From: Symbiodinium microadriaticum
Lineage: Eukaryota > Sar > Dinophyceae > Suessiales > Symbiodiniaceae
Assembly (NCBI GenBank): GCA_001939145.1
Contig: LSRX01000500.1
Location: 155,869 to 219,868, forward strand
Length of the DNA: 64,000 nt
Direction: 5' to 3'
In this document: in pieces, positions 9,908 to 21,794 of the stretch
Layout of the letters: the number at the start of each line of letters is the position of its first letter
How positions within the stretch are numbered: position 1 is the stretch's first letter
Notes under the pieces: generated by a model
Seen by the model: the letters and a program-made list of their open reading frames with translations, nothing else
Told to the model about the DNA's origin: nothing
Database searches by the model: none
Made by a program: the position numbers and the translations under genes

Positions 9908-12239
9908 TGTCTGTTTCTCTCACAGTTACTCTAAAGAACCCAGCGTAGTGATGGTGTGATGGGATGCGGGCATGTACCGGTTCAGGCCGCGCGTTGCACC
10001 GGAGTTGCATGTGCTGTGACGTGGCTGTTACATGTGCATGCTGTATGGGGACGTACAGTACTGCATGTATGTCGTGTATGTTGGGATGCGTGTGGCATGC
10101 TTGATTCGCATCACCGTTCTTTGGCTGCTATGCACTGCTGTGCCGCGCTACACGTGTGCGTGGCTTGTGCATGTTGTCCAGTTCTGCTTGTGCGTAGTCT
10201 ACACTTGCTGTCGTGTACGCCAGCACCGATTCGCATGTTGCCTGTAATTTGCTTTTCGCAAGTTTCACGCGTGGCTTGTGTGCATTTTGTGTCATGCTCA
10301 TGCCCTTTTTGCTCTGCGACTTGCAAGGACTGCAGATATGTAATGGCTGTCCACGGTATTCCAAACATGTACAAAAAGCTTGTTGATGTAGCATGTGCTG
10401 TGTGTGTGTGTGCGTGAGCGCATGAAGTGATATGGTATACCTTCTGTAGGCACGCGACAATACGTAATCTGCTCTGGGTGAGACAGTTATTCTATGGGGC
10501 CTATTTAGTGTTCATCATGTGATACATCAGCTATCAAGGACGTGTACTTACACTAGTAATAGTACGTTTATGTGCATACATCTGCGCACATACAGATACA
10601 TGTCATGCACGAAGCTGTACGTCTTCCTGTACTGTATGAAGTGCAAATAGAGTATGTTGTAGCGATGCTCAAGATGCTAAAGCCTTCAAAGCTGAACACG
10701 CATCTGTGGATATCTGCCTCGTTTGCGGATTTCGCAATTCGAATGTGTTTAGAGAGCCCGAGGCTCGGAACTGGCCAGCCCCTCACAGTTGAATTCGGCG
10801 CTGGCAGAGATTCGTCGCAGCGAGGCGCGGTGGAAGAGATTCGCACCGTACTGCTTGTAAGGACTGAAAGCTGTTCAGACACAAGGCAGGAGGCTTCAAC
10901 TACCTGTCAAATTCTTTTTGTTGTGCTATTCCTTCTTCAGGGACATTTGATACGACAGCTAGCAGCCAGTAACAGGCTGCAAGGCCTTGCCCGCCGGACA
11001 ATTCTGCAGGCCATTGCACAACACAGAGCTGCCACAATGTAATCTGCTGCTGCTGCAGATTCATAAATTCACCCTCGCCCCGGAATTATTCCAGTCTTAG
11101 TCCGTGCAGCCACAGGGCCAACCTTTGCGCTGTTCGGCCAATATTCACCTTTGCTGTGTCTGTCCCCCGATTCGATATGTCTTTACCTGTCCAGCTTCCA
11201 CGTGATCTGCATTCGGCAATACTAAGTCTTAGGAGCAGGTTTCAGGTTCTTTTGGCAGCTAGGCCGAGCCCTAACAGCCAAGGCCGGCAAAAAGCTGCCG
11301 TCCCAAGAATTTTGGTCGTCCTCGCCAGGCCTTGTCCTTGTCCACACCGCCGCTCAGCCCTGGGCAAAGCGTGTTGAGGCCGATAGAGTGCACAGCTTTC
11401 TAGGGCTTCTGCATGATTTACCAGGACTTCGACTGCGCTTTCATGTGTGATCCAAAGGAAGCAAAAGCGTGTGAACGCCGCACAGATGGGCATACCCCGT
11501 TTATCGATTCCAAAAGGGGCCCAGCCGTCTTCTGAAACCTCCGCAAGGCTCGAGGCAGCTCCCTCTGTGCCGGCGGAGTCACGACTGTCGGTGCGGCTCT
11601 GAGACTTTTGAGCAGCTGCGTAAGCGTAAACTTTGCAACTAGTGCTTCGGAATCTCACATGTGTCCGATGAGATACACGCAGCGCCGGAAATTTCTCCTG
11701 CAAACAGCGCAATCCTCATCGTTGGTCTGTAATCGTAGTGATGTAGCGAATGTGGTGTTCCCCATGGTTGGACGACGGTGCCGTGGTGATCTCTCCGCAT
11801 GTAATGTTGAAGTGGGAGGCAACCTCTATAGCGATAGAAGCTAACTGCCGCTGCCTCCCTTCGTCACTAGCAGGTCGAGACGGTTGAGGTCAGCAGTCCG
11901 GCGAGCCACGTGCTTACCGTGCGTTGAGCTCCCGTGCAGAGAGCGAGAAAAAGGCAGGAAAATGCGTGAATTGCGAGGGAGCATTCGGCCGGCGCTGGCG
12001 ATGTCCTGGGCTGATATGGAGGCACTCCCTACACAACTTCCTAGAGAGGCTTGGGATTCTCTTCGGGCGCTATTCCTATCATGTTCTCGCCCTGGCTTTG
12101 TTTCCGAGGTAACCTGCCGGTCGTTCAGTCAGCCCGCGCATTTTAGTTCTAGTCTGTCGGTCGTTTCGTCGCTCGGTCCATCTCGGTCTGAGAAAGATGT
12201 GCCTACACGGTCACTTCTGCTGATCATCAAGAGACAGGT
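9908..12239. other. No supportable feature
   Basis: Frames of 100-160 codons occur on both strands (e.g. 9956-10417 +, 10572-11042 +, 11242-11712 -). They are Cys- or Arg-rich in the way chance frames are and show no domain pattern. Confidence 0.45.
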
Positions 12240-12362
12240 CCGCGGCGGTGGTGGTGATCATGACGGTGACGATGATGACAATGACGACGACGATGATGAC
12301 TTTGATGATAATGATGATTCTTATGATGATGATGATGATGATGACGATGATGATCATGATGA
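12240..12362. repeat. (GAT)n trinucleotide microsatellite
   Basis: Degenerate GAT/GAC triplets with the cleanest run at about 12325-12350. They read as poly-Asp, poly-Met or poly-Ile depending on frame. Confidence 0.9.
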
Positions 12363-12958
12363 CCAGATTAGATGATGGCGACGCTGATTCTGCCGACGGT
12401 GCCGTTGCTCCAGCTGATGGTGGTGCTGCATGTGCAACCTGCCACGACGGGCGTTTCGGGTGATGATCGATGAAGCCAGAAATCCGACACCTAAGACAAG
12501 ACGCGACCAAATACCAAAGTGAATCATTCCAACTCCATCACCAGATCGCACTGGCATGGACGGCTCAGTCGGGTTATGTCCTATGATCGTTGGGTCTTGC
12601 CGTCGCGCCGGAACTGCTTCGCTCACGGAGGCAGCGGCACTAGAGCCACTAGAGCCTTCGCCCAACTCCGGCAGCGCACCTGGCTTTGCATGGCTTCGCG
12701 CTTCTTTGGGACTCTGGGTTGCTTCTTGTGTCCTGTCTGCCGAGGTGCCTCAGAGCCTCAGAGCCCCCCGGGGACCTCACTCTCCTCGCCTGGCCTTCAG
12801 CGCGCTAAGGAGGTGCCACCTTGGCTGCGATTGGAGTGCAACAAAAAGCGCTTGGCTCCCTTGCCAGGAGGCGGAGCCTGCTGGCAGGACACTGCGGATT
12901 GCAGTGTGAAGCCCACCTGCGACGCAGTGCAGACGCTTGCAGGCCCGAGCCTGCTCTG

Positions 12959-13054
12959 CAGTGCCAGTGGCAGCCCCAACCGCAACCGCCGGCTCCTCCG
13001 GCGGCGCCGCCGGTTCAGCCGCAGCCTGCACAGCCGGCAGCAAGTGCAACTTGC
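12959..13054 (+). CDS. Candidate Pro/Gln-rich exon
   Basis: One + strand frame reads CQWQPQPQPPAPPAAPPVQP and continues with PQPAQPAAS, preceded by a possible acceptor (ctctgcag). Low-complexity P/Q/A sequence can be real in this genome (compare 5192-5600), but GC-rich repeats also create such frames by chance. No folded domain is visible. Confidence 0.25.
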
Positions 13055-13211
13055 TCGGAAAGTTCGCATGCGATTGCTGTGTTGGATCGGCGTCTAACTT
13101 TGCGCAAGAAGCGGTCCGTGTTCCCAGGCCGAGGCCCAGGCGACCCCCCTTTGGGAGCCGGTCACAGCCGTGCCCAGGCCACGGGAACAGATGCTGGCGG
13201 CATTCGTTGAT

Positions 13212-13380
13212 CTCCCTTTCCCTCCCTCTCCCTCTCCTCTCCCCTCCCTCCTCTCCCTCTTCCTCCTCTCCCTCCTCTCCCTCCTCTCCCTCTCCCTCCT
13301 CTCCCTCTCGCTCCCTCCCTCCCTCGCTTTCTCCCTCTCGCTCCCTCCCTCCCTCGCTCCCTCCCTCTCCCTCCCTCTTT
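13212..13380. repeat. (CCCTCT)n polypyrimidine tract
   Basis: About 170 bp of CCCTCT, CCTCCCTCG and related units on the + strand, giving LLSLSLL and REGGSEREK-type artefact frames. Confidence 0.9.
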
Positions 13381-15497
13381 GATTAGGATCAGGCATCAGC
13401 ATGACTTGGGAGTGTTGTTCCGAAGTCGGGTCATTAGACTGATATTGAGCCAGCCCGACGACCTGTTGCTGTTGCGTAGGACAACGCTTCGTTGATACTT
13501 TGACCAGGCAGGCGATGCCGCAGAGCAATGCATGTTGCTCGCGGCCTAGCATGGCTGCCAAGCTCCCCTGCAACTTCGTTTCGCAGTTTTGTGAGTCATG
13601 CACACATACGACCAGGCAGCACCATATTCCAAATGAGTTCCTGTGTGGTCATCCAGCTTGCAACCGAAAGTTATGAGGCCTTCAAACCCTTTCGCCGCAG
13701 CTGGCGGCTTCCCAACCGGTGCCTTACCGACTTGCAGTCCTTTTGCGGACTCAGCTTCGTGGGTCTCAATAGCTTGGAATTGCAGTGCCACCTCTGGGAC
13801 TAGGACGAACAGTTTGCAGACATTTGCAGACTCATTAAACTGCCCTGAGCGAAAAGCAGAACCAAAGCAGGTGCGGTCGCTGCCAATGCCGGTCTACCAG
13901 GCACTCCACCCTGGCCGACTTGCCGGCATATCGCCCTCACAGGCTGGAGCCCAACCTCATCCTGACCCTGCTGCGATTCGCTGAAAGTGCTTAGTTTCAG
14001 TGAGAACAACTTTGAGGCCAGGTGCGATGCACAGCAGACCCCGATACGTCCTGTCCCGCAAAAATATGCCTGCGAGTGTCTAGAGTCTATTGTTTTGTTT
14101 GGGAGGCTGCTTTCCTAGTCGGGTAGTGATTGCAGCCCTGCGCAGATGTTCCAGTCGGACGGCCGAGTTCGCGTGCCGTCACCTCCGTCGGCCCCCTGGA
14201 GCCTTCAGAACTTGGAGCCTGAGACCTCACCGCTTCTGCTTGTCCTCACATGCTCGCCAGCTTGTCCGTAGAACCGAAGCCAAAGTGCTTCTTGGAACTT
14301 TAGCTGCAGCCAAGCAAAGCTGGAACTCCGCGACGAACCAGCCCCAGCCCCATATAACTCACTAAATTCCTGCACCAAAACGCGCATCGGGGCAGCCTTG
14401 GCGACCTAAAGCAACCATGGCCCTAGCGTTTGCTGCACCCCAAAGTGCCGCGGCAGTGCTGCCGCGCCGGGTGGCGCTAGGTCCCAAAGTTGCAGGTGTG
14501 GGCCCAAGAGTTTTTGCCACTCTGGTGCTTTGGAAGCCGGTCCATCCGGTCTTTGGCCTCCTAGGCCAGGGCTCCTCGGCTTGCTCCTACACGACGAGGG
14601 CTCGGGCAGCTCTGGCCTTGGCTGCGCTGCCCGCGCTGCCACGAGGACGTGCCCGGCGCTGCGTCCCAGAAGGCCGTGGCACAGCGATCCGGCACTTGTT
14701 TTTGTGCTTGATGTCGTATTGTTCCATTGAGGAGCGAGACTCTTCCTTTGACATTCCTTAGCCTTAACGACAACTTGGCGTGAAGTGTACGTGTAGCACA
14801 TTGAAGATCAAAGACTGGTGTAGCGCAACTCTTTGTTGGAGTCTTTCGGTGCCACTGGCTGGCGAGCGCCTGGCGAGCGCAAGCCTAACGCAGAAGATCA
14901 GCAAAGCAGCCGTTTAAACGACCCTGACAGCGGCAACAATGCTTTCATCACGTTTCAGTGTTTACAGTTTTGTCCAGCTGCGTAGGCTTTCCGACTTTAG
15001 CCTCTTCGGAAGTCGGCACACAACCCTGGAACTGGTGGGGCGATTGCAGCGCCCAGGACAGCCATCAGTGTGCAAGCAGCAAAATCAAAATTCCAGCCGA
15101 CAGAGACCTCGGTCGACTGTTTAGTTGCAGGAATGGCCGCAGCTTCTCGAGAAACTGATGGCAGAAGCCAGGGTCCTGCTGAAGGACCCATGGCCCATGT
15201 TGCTCACAGTATCAGCGTACCAGTATAATGGCAAACTTCACGCGGCAAAATCAGATTTCCACGAGCTGACAGGACTTCTTCGGGCATGATGCTTTCCGAC
15301 CACAGCAGGACAGGCTTGTTCGACGGATTGCGAGGCTCGTCAGCTTCTCTCCGTAAACTGAGTTGCTAGGAAGAGGCGCTGCGAGCGGCAATCAGCCAGA
15401 AGGCACACGCGTGTGCCAGCAGTGTGCTGCCAGTTCACTGTCGATTCATCCTAACGTTTCTTTCCGGCAACCTATGCAACCTCTTCCGTGCACACAG
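13381..15497. other. No secure feature; one start-like frame at 14417
   Basis: Mostly unassignable. An ATG at 14417 in a favourable context (gcaaccATGG) opens MALAFAAPQSAAAVLPRRVA, an Ala/Arg-rich start reminiscent of an organelle-targeting peptide. The following sequence is not convincingly protein-like and no downstream exon joins it, so I leave it as a note. Confidence 0.3.
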
Positions 15498-18400
15498 GAC
15501 ATTGAGCTCTACTGGCCAACGGCGGCTGGGAAGTCCTTGGTTTTTCAGCTTTTGGCGGTCCTAGCCTGGAGGAGGAGTGCTGGTTTGTTGAAACAGTGGC
15601 ACGATGTCGCCCAGCACTTTCTTGTGGGGAAGTCTTTGCCTTTCCAACTTGGGCCAGCATGGTTCAGCCGCTCCCTCATGGCAAGCGTGGCGTTAGGCTT
15701 CTGCGGTTCTTGCTCGTGAAGTTGGAACGCAACACTGGCTTCGGGGATCTTCCGGGTTCGAGCGGGCTCGGTCTCGGGGCATCGCTGACGTAACATGTGC
15801 GAAGTCCGTCTGGCGGGTTCGATTTGGCAGCTTAGCAGGCGCCAACGTTCTTGACGGCTTGACATTCGGTATGGACTGAACCGCATGGATGTGGTTCCTG
15901 TGGTTTTCTCGGTCCCAATGCCTCGAATTCCACAGTCAAGGCTTAACGTGTTGGAGCAAACTTCGAGACCTCATCTGGGCCTTTCACTTGTCAGGCTCGT
16001 ATCTATGTTCTTTCAACGAGTCACCTTCTCATGCTATTCTCGAGCACGAACATCAGAAGCATGAGTCTGGGCTGTGCCAAGATAGCTTGCGAAAGGGATA
16101 CGGCAGACTGAACACGCGCTGTAGTGTCTCCTTCAGTTACTCACATGCAATACGCGCGGGTCGTTTCGCAGGAAGCAGGGCATAGTCATTGTGGTGGAGC
16201 CGACGATCCCGGTGATGCAGGCAACTCACAGTCTCAGTTTGGCGGCTCCGCCGGCTCCGTGACGTGTCGTTGCAGGATCAGGTGCAGCAATTCAACACAA
16301 AGGGCACCTCGCAAGAGGCGGCCAAGGCACCGACAAATGTTCGGGTCCACGCTTTTGTGCTGGATTTGCTTCAGGCTGGCAGTAACGAGACATGTTTTGG
16401 GCCAGGCTTGCCTTCTGGGATCTGCACAGACGGACGAAACCGTCATTGAGGCAGCTGTAGCTGGCGACTATTGCCGCTGGGTGGCAACTGGCCCTGTGAG
16501 TTTAGCGCTGTCCCAGCGATGCACGGAAATAAATGGAGCTCTGTCGGCTTTCGAGGTGAGCTTGCCATGAAGTTTGTCATTTTGGCCTAGCTTTTGGGAT
16601 GACCTGCACAGGCCTGGTGTATATGTGCCCAGAGTCGATCACACAGAAGTACCTCGAAGCCTTCGTCCCTTTGTACAAGAGTGGCCGGGTCCGCAAGCAG
16701 AATCCTGATGCATTCGTTTAAAGAGGAAGACCAGCGCGCAGCTCATGCTTGAGGCTCACGGATCTGTGCCGTGGTGGTAGATGAGGCCTGCTACATGCCA
16801 CTTTGGGGTCATGCACCTTGGCAATCGTTGAAGGCCGTTTCATCTGTTCGATGGCTCACCGTCAAATAGACAGCAGTATGCGTGCGTGGGAGTGCAGGCG
16901 TGTTTGGGTGCACATGAATCTTAGCTTAGTAGGTTTGCCTTCCAGCAGAGTTGTGCTGGACGTCGGGTTCAGTTGCCAAATTGCGGGCATTTCCAGTGAC
17001 GCGCCAGCAGTCAAGGAATTTCGGCCAGCATTTCTCGATCTCGATTGGCTTCGTGAAGCGTCCCCCGGCTTGAAGCTCGCACCTCCGGGCTTTCACTCCA
17101 GCGTCAATCGAGCTCAGCCGTGTCTGGATTGGGCACTCCTGTCACGAATAAGTGCCCACAGCAAGATGTACGCGATCCAAGCCGAGATACCGTGGAGTTC
17201 CCTTCATGGCTCTGTCGGGTGCTGCGCCGCCAAGCCGTCGGAAACTTGTCTCTTGTATGGACAAGCTTGTAACTTGGAGATTGTTTGCGACACTTTGACC
17301 CCGGACACCTGCCTACAAAGACGGCAGCTGAGAACGTCCTGAAATGTCCTGCAGGTCTGGAAGCTCTGGGTTTGAGACGAATTCCCTTTAACCGTGTGCC
17401 CTGTCGGAATCTGTAAGGGACTTCATCCGAGAGCATCTGCGGCTTCAAGAACCCTACGGCAGCTCGTCCGAAACAAGTGTAAGCTATTGTCTCTGACATC
17501 TCTGCATGTCGTCGGACGGCCTCTACACTAACTCCTGCAGGCTCAAACTACGACCACTTCAGTCTTGAGTGAAATTTAGTGCCGAGTGTCTTCCGGCCAG
17601 GAAGTGCGATGTGGCTCGGAATGCATATGTGACCTTCTGACTGCGATGTCATCTGCTGAGTTGTTGTAAGAGTTGTCTAGCAGGCAGCTGTGGACGTAGA
17701 CTTAGAGCTGCGCGTAGCTGACCTGTTTCGCTGTGGGAAGGCCCATGTTCCGGAAGAACCTTCAACTCGAGAGCTGCCAGAGTCTTCCAGAGACCGGCCT
17801 GCAACGAGCGGGGTTTCATTTCTTGCTCCGGGGAAGCTGACAGAAATTTCTCGGATCGGGCATGCCCTTGTGGTCAAAGCTATACGAGGAGTTGGAGAAG
17901 TTGAATATGATCCTGGACTCGCTGGTCGTGGATGGTCGCAGTGCAGCTGCTGTGCAGCATCTGTACATCATTTTCTTGCACTTGCGAGTTGACACCCATG
18001 GCGGCGGCTGGAAGATATCCGAGGCCGTCGTGTACGTTCGGACGAAGCCAACGGCACGTAGGAGCCTGGATGGTTTTCGAACCAGCATCGTTTCTCGAGC
18101 TGCTTCCTTCGGTATAGTCGCTAGTGTGAGCGCTTTGGCTCCGGTTGTGAGGATACGGCGCCGCCTGGAAGAAGAGTCGGAGCAGCGCCCCTTGTCTCAA
18201 AGGGTCTCCTCGCCTGGTGGCCCAGCAGCGAAGAGTGAGGTGGCCTTAACCTGGTGGTGGGGCAGATGGACGGCGAGACGCCCCCGGACGAGAGAGCGGA
18301 GTTGAATCTGGTGCCACAGGGGGTCAGGGGGTGCACGGATGTGCACGGGAATTCTGATGCTTCGGAACAATTACGAGTGCGAGGACTGGGTGAAATGACT

Positions 18401-18868
18401 CAGAGCAGCCTCGCATTGAGGGAAACCGACGGAATGCGCTACAGCAAAAATGTGAATCAACTCATCTGAACTGCAAGTAGAGTCGGATGCTTTGAAAAAC
18501 TATTCCGTTTGCTGCACGGCGGAAAACAAGAGCCCTGCGCCCAATTGGCAGGCGTTTCGCCACAATCGCATCAACATCATGGTGGCCACGGATGCCTACG
18601 GTCAGGGTATTGACAAGCCTGACATCGACTTCATCCTCCACTGGGAGCCGCCTGTGAACATCGAGACGCAGCTTGGCTCAAGTTCCGTTTGGATGAGCAT
18701 TTTGCGAGCGCTCCTCAGAATCTAAATCTCCAGCCCATCCAGCGACTCGCTGAGTGGCTGACAACGCACGAAGGTACGTCAATCAGATTGGACGTGCCGG
18801 AAGGGATGGCCGCCAGGCAGTTTGCCGACTTTGCTGGAGCCTGGACCTCGTCAATTCGTGTGTTTCGC
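15498..18868 (+). CDS. RecQ-type ATP-dependent DNA helicase (multi-exon, ends unresolved)
   Basis: RecQ helicases unwind DNA 3' to 5' during repair and recombination. Conserved motifs appear in order in short + strand exons. 15498-15557 holds motif I (PTAAGKSLVFQLLA). About 16276-16311 has DQVQQFNTKG (motif Ia). 16406-16475 has LLGSAQTDETVIEAA. 16612-16680 has LVYMCPESITQKYLEAF. 16754-16812 has motif II (VVVDEACYMPLWGH). From 17016 comes EFRPAFLDLDWLRE, and about 17404-17460 has VRDFIREHLRLQEPYG. 18552-18667 is motif V (VATDAYGQGIDKPDIDFILH). From 18774 comes motif VI (YVNQIGRAGRDGRQAVC). Introns at 16476, 16813 and 18668 use GC donors and join in phase (GDYC|R to LVYMCPES; WGH to EFRP; IET to YVNQ). 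Oddities: the DEAH box reads DEAC, and the Walker loop has Ala-Ala before GKS. The N-terminus, the exon between motifs III and V, and the RQC/HRDC region were not found. Confidence 0.85.
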
Positions 18869-20440
18869 ATGCCGCAGTGGAGACTTCTCATGGATATTCG
18901 GTCCTCATCGTCGTTTTGAAAATGATTCTATCTTCCACTGTACTACCTGCATCGAGGTGGCTTCAACAGCTGGAAGGCCATTCTTGGCGACAAGGGCTAC
19001 TTTGCGCAGGAGTTTCTCGCCTTTTCACCGCTGCAAAGGGCAGTGGGACATTGCCCGAAATCCTGGGTTGTGCGCTCGGTGACGTCTCGCGGAGCAGTCG
19101 GCGCCATGCTAGCCCGGCAGCATGAGGTTTGATGCCGTCACCAAGCTATCTTACCAGTAGCATTGGACAGGGGTGCGTGGAGTAGTGTTCACGTCCAGCG
19201 GTGTCCAGCTACAAGCTGAGGTTGAAAGACATGCTTGACAGAGACCGCCGTGCCTCTCGGCTTTAGCAAGAAGCCACGCATGTAGGCGACTGGCAAGTTG
19301 GAGAGTAAAGGGACAGCAGCACGTTTTGCCCGAAGGTTGAGGTTGACTCGCGGCTAGCGCTGGTTGAAATTGCCAGTGGCCACAGGCTGGGATGGGGCAT
19401 AACTCATAACATATTTACAGGCAGATAGCTTGACAGAGGTTGGTTGCCGTGGCTATTGCTTGGAGCTGGCCGGATATGAGTTTCGTCAAGGTTTTGTTCA
19501 AGAGATAGACTCCGTTCCGGATTTGTCAGAGAATGCGTACTTTCTGTGCAGCTCTTCCATCGTCCCGAGATGAGGTGGCGGCGGCTGCAATGAATGACTT
19601 GGCATTTTGTCATTTTGCTACAAACAGAGGAGTACAGGAGCTATCAGCAGCGATCACAAACCCAGCAACGACGCCTCGCGTCAAGAACACGAGGTGAGAA
19701 TGCATTCTGCCATTACTTGCTGGATCGATGTAGAAACGCCATAAGACGCCCGCTTAAGATGAACTTGCGCTTCGCAGGTGTCGATGGCATGCTGTTCTCT
19801 CGCACTACGCCGCTTGCCTCAAGCACAAGCTCCGGCGCATCCCTGCAGCAGGTGCATAAGGAGACCAAACTGTCCCCACACAGTACCGGTGCCCTCTCCT
19901 CTGTAATGTCTTCTTTGTCTGCCATTCCGTATGTAACAGCAAAGCTCTGACAAACCTGCTTGTTTCCCTTTCGTTGTCTAACCGATCTGTCCGACAGCAA
20001 ATCCGCGCAGCATCTGTTTGGCTCCAGTTTTGGTTGTTTCTTGCGGTCTTCGTCGTTTCTTCTCTTCCGAAACTGTCCCCCATTGCTTCTAGTATGGATA
20101 TTGTGATTGTTTCTAGATTGTCTTGCTATAACATGGTGTCCTCAGATCGTGTCTGATTGGCGCCAATATTTTGTTTTTGGCTATCGTCGTTGTTACTGTC
20201 ATCAACATTACCAATGCTGGAGCTGCCCTTGTTCCATCTTCCGCGGTGTCAGAGGCTTGGAATAAGAAGAAGTGGACTGGACCATAACCATGACCTTTGA
20301 GATTTCATTCGGGCAGTAGGTTGGCACGAATGTTTGTGATGAGCAGCTTCCAAGTCCGAGGTTAGCACAGACAGGTCTAGGTACGTGCCATTCCCGACAC
20401 AGACCTCGATGGCTTTCATTGCAATCATTCCACCATGCAG
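18869..20440. other. No secure feature; possible helicase 3' exons
   Basis: The helicase should continue here. A + strand frame at about 18936-19080 (YYLHRGGFNSWKAILGDKGY) is protein-like but I could not join it in phase. Another at about 19440-19540 (GYCLELAGYEFRQGFVQEID) is similar. Neither shows an RQC zinc-binding pattern. Confidence 0.35.
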
Positions 20441-20547
20441 ATGTCAAGGACTGTGTTGAGGAGCTGGGCGAGACAGGCTTCGGGGTTGGGACGAATCCTG
20501 AAGTCCAAGTCGGTGATACAATCGAAAGCCGTCGTGTTCCAGCTTAG
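20441..20547 (+). CDS. 3'-terminal exon resembling the last domain of translation initiation factor IF-2
   Basis: After the acceptor accatgcag|, the frame reads DVKDCVEELGETGFGVGTNP, then EVQVGDTIESRRVPA and a TAG. In bacterial-type IF-2 the C-terminal beta-barrel ends with a 'DDVKEV..G.ECGIG....D..VGD.IE' pattern just before the stop codon. The match in layout, the spacing of the two Gly-Asp motifs and the closeness to the stop are good, but the central Cys-Gly is replaced. IF-2 of this type in algae acts in plastid or mitochondrial initiation. The GTPase domain exons were not found upstream in this window, so this remains tentative. The acceptor is followed by A, not the usual G. Confidence 0.35.
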
Positions 20548-20997
20548 TGGTCTGACGATTCAGGGACCTCCTCGATCGTGCTGCTTCAGGCCGCTGCGGT
20601 CGCTGCGATGTGTGCACTGGCAAACTGCAAAATCGGAGGATCCTCACAGAGGACAGCGACTTGGGTCGAACTGGTGGCAGACAGGCAACTTTGGGCCGTA
20701 GTGAAGGCACTTGCTGTTGCTGAATGTGAGTGCAGCTGCTGAGGCGAGGCGAAACTGGCGCTCCTAGTGCTTCATGCCGCAGACTTCGCAAAGAGCCACG
20801 GTCGCCAGACCGCATTGGAGCTACCTGCGATTGCCTGTCGCTGTCCGTACACAGTGTTGGCTGTGAGCGAAGCTTGAGCTTCCCTTGAACAGGCCAGGCC
20901 TTCAAGACTGCAGCATCTTGGCAAGATTTGCCAGTGCAGCCTTTGCTGAGTAGGGGTTACAAGTAATCCAAACCGTTTTGCTTCTTTTATGGATAGC

Positions 20998-21634
20998 AGC
21001 GTGTTCCGAGCATCGCGAGGTGGTCGATATCGCTCGCTGGGGCAGCGAGAAATTCAAACACCTGAACTCTAAAGCCATGCTGGACAACATGGAAAGTCTG
21101 AGGCCGAGGGTCGGCCTTGTCCACGGTAAAGTCAGAGATGTTAACAGTCTCCGTCGTGCTTCTTCTGTGCAGGCAAGCCCTGCCAGACCTGACGAAAAGA
21201 CCCTTGAATGCAGTCAAAGCTCATATTCTCTCTATGCCTGCTTTCGAGCCTGCCGGTGCTTCAGCAGCACATGCGACAGCGTGAACTTTGAGCTGGCAGG
21301 AGCCGTCGAGCAGATGGTTGAGCGCTTACAAGAAAGCGGATACTTCCTCCCATGCTACAGGGGCATGGACCAGAAGAACCACTTGACCTGGGGCATTGAA
21401 CTAAGCCGAGCAGGCGTGGAGCTTAGGGACAGCCCGGTGACCAGCCTGTAGGACAGCTTGTTTCAGGCAGTTCAGTTTGCAGGCTGCACATCACTGAAAT
21501 CTAAGATGCTGCGCCGGATTCACTGTGGAAATCTGACCGAAAGCCAGCAGCACAAACCGCCAGGCTTGGAAGCAATACAGCAGCACCACCAGATCCAGCT
21601 GGTGCCCGAAAGCGTATGCAGCTTGGAAAAATGA
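20998..21634 (+). CDS. Unrecognised gene, three 3'-terminal exons
   Basis: Three segments join in phase. The first starts at about 20998-21000 and ends at 21125 (CSEHREVVDIARWGSEKFKH ... RVGLVHG; GT donor GTAAAG, phase 1). The second is 21300-21413 (AVEQMVERLQESGYFLPCYR ... WGIELSRA; AG|G acceptor, GC donor, phase 1). The third is 21564-21634 (LEAIQQHHQIQLVPESVCSL, ending at TGA 21632-21634). All junctions restore a Gly codon. The protein is charged, helix-prone and soluble-looking, with no transmembrane segment and no motif I recognise. It could be the C-terminus of an enzyme. The 5' part is not resolved and I do not assign a function. Confidence 0.6.
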
Positions 21635-21794
21635 AGCTCCTGGTCACGGCGGGTTTTGGATGGGCGGATATTCCGGGATTTGTTGAAAAGGATCATGGCG
21701 AGGAGAGGGTGCTTTCGCCAGCCGATTGTTCTGGGCTTCGTCGTGTGCTCTTCCATCTTGCGCGCTGGATTGCTGACAGCCCGAGGCGAGCGTC

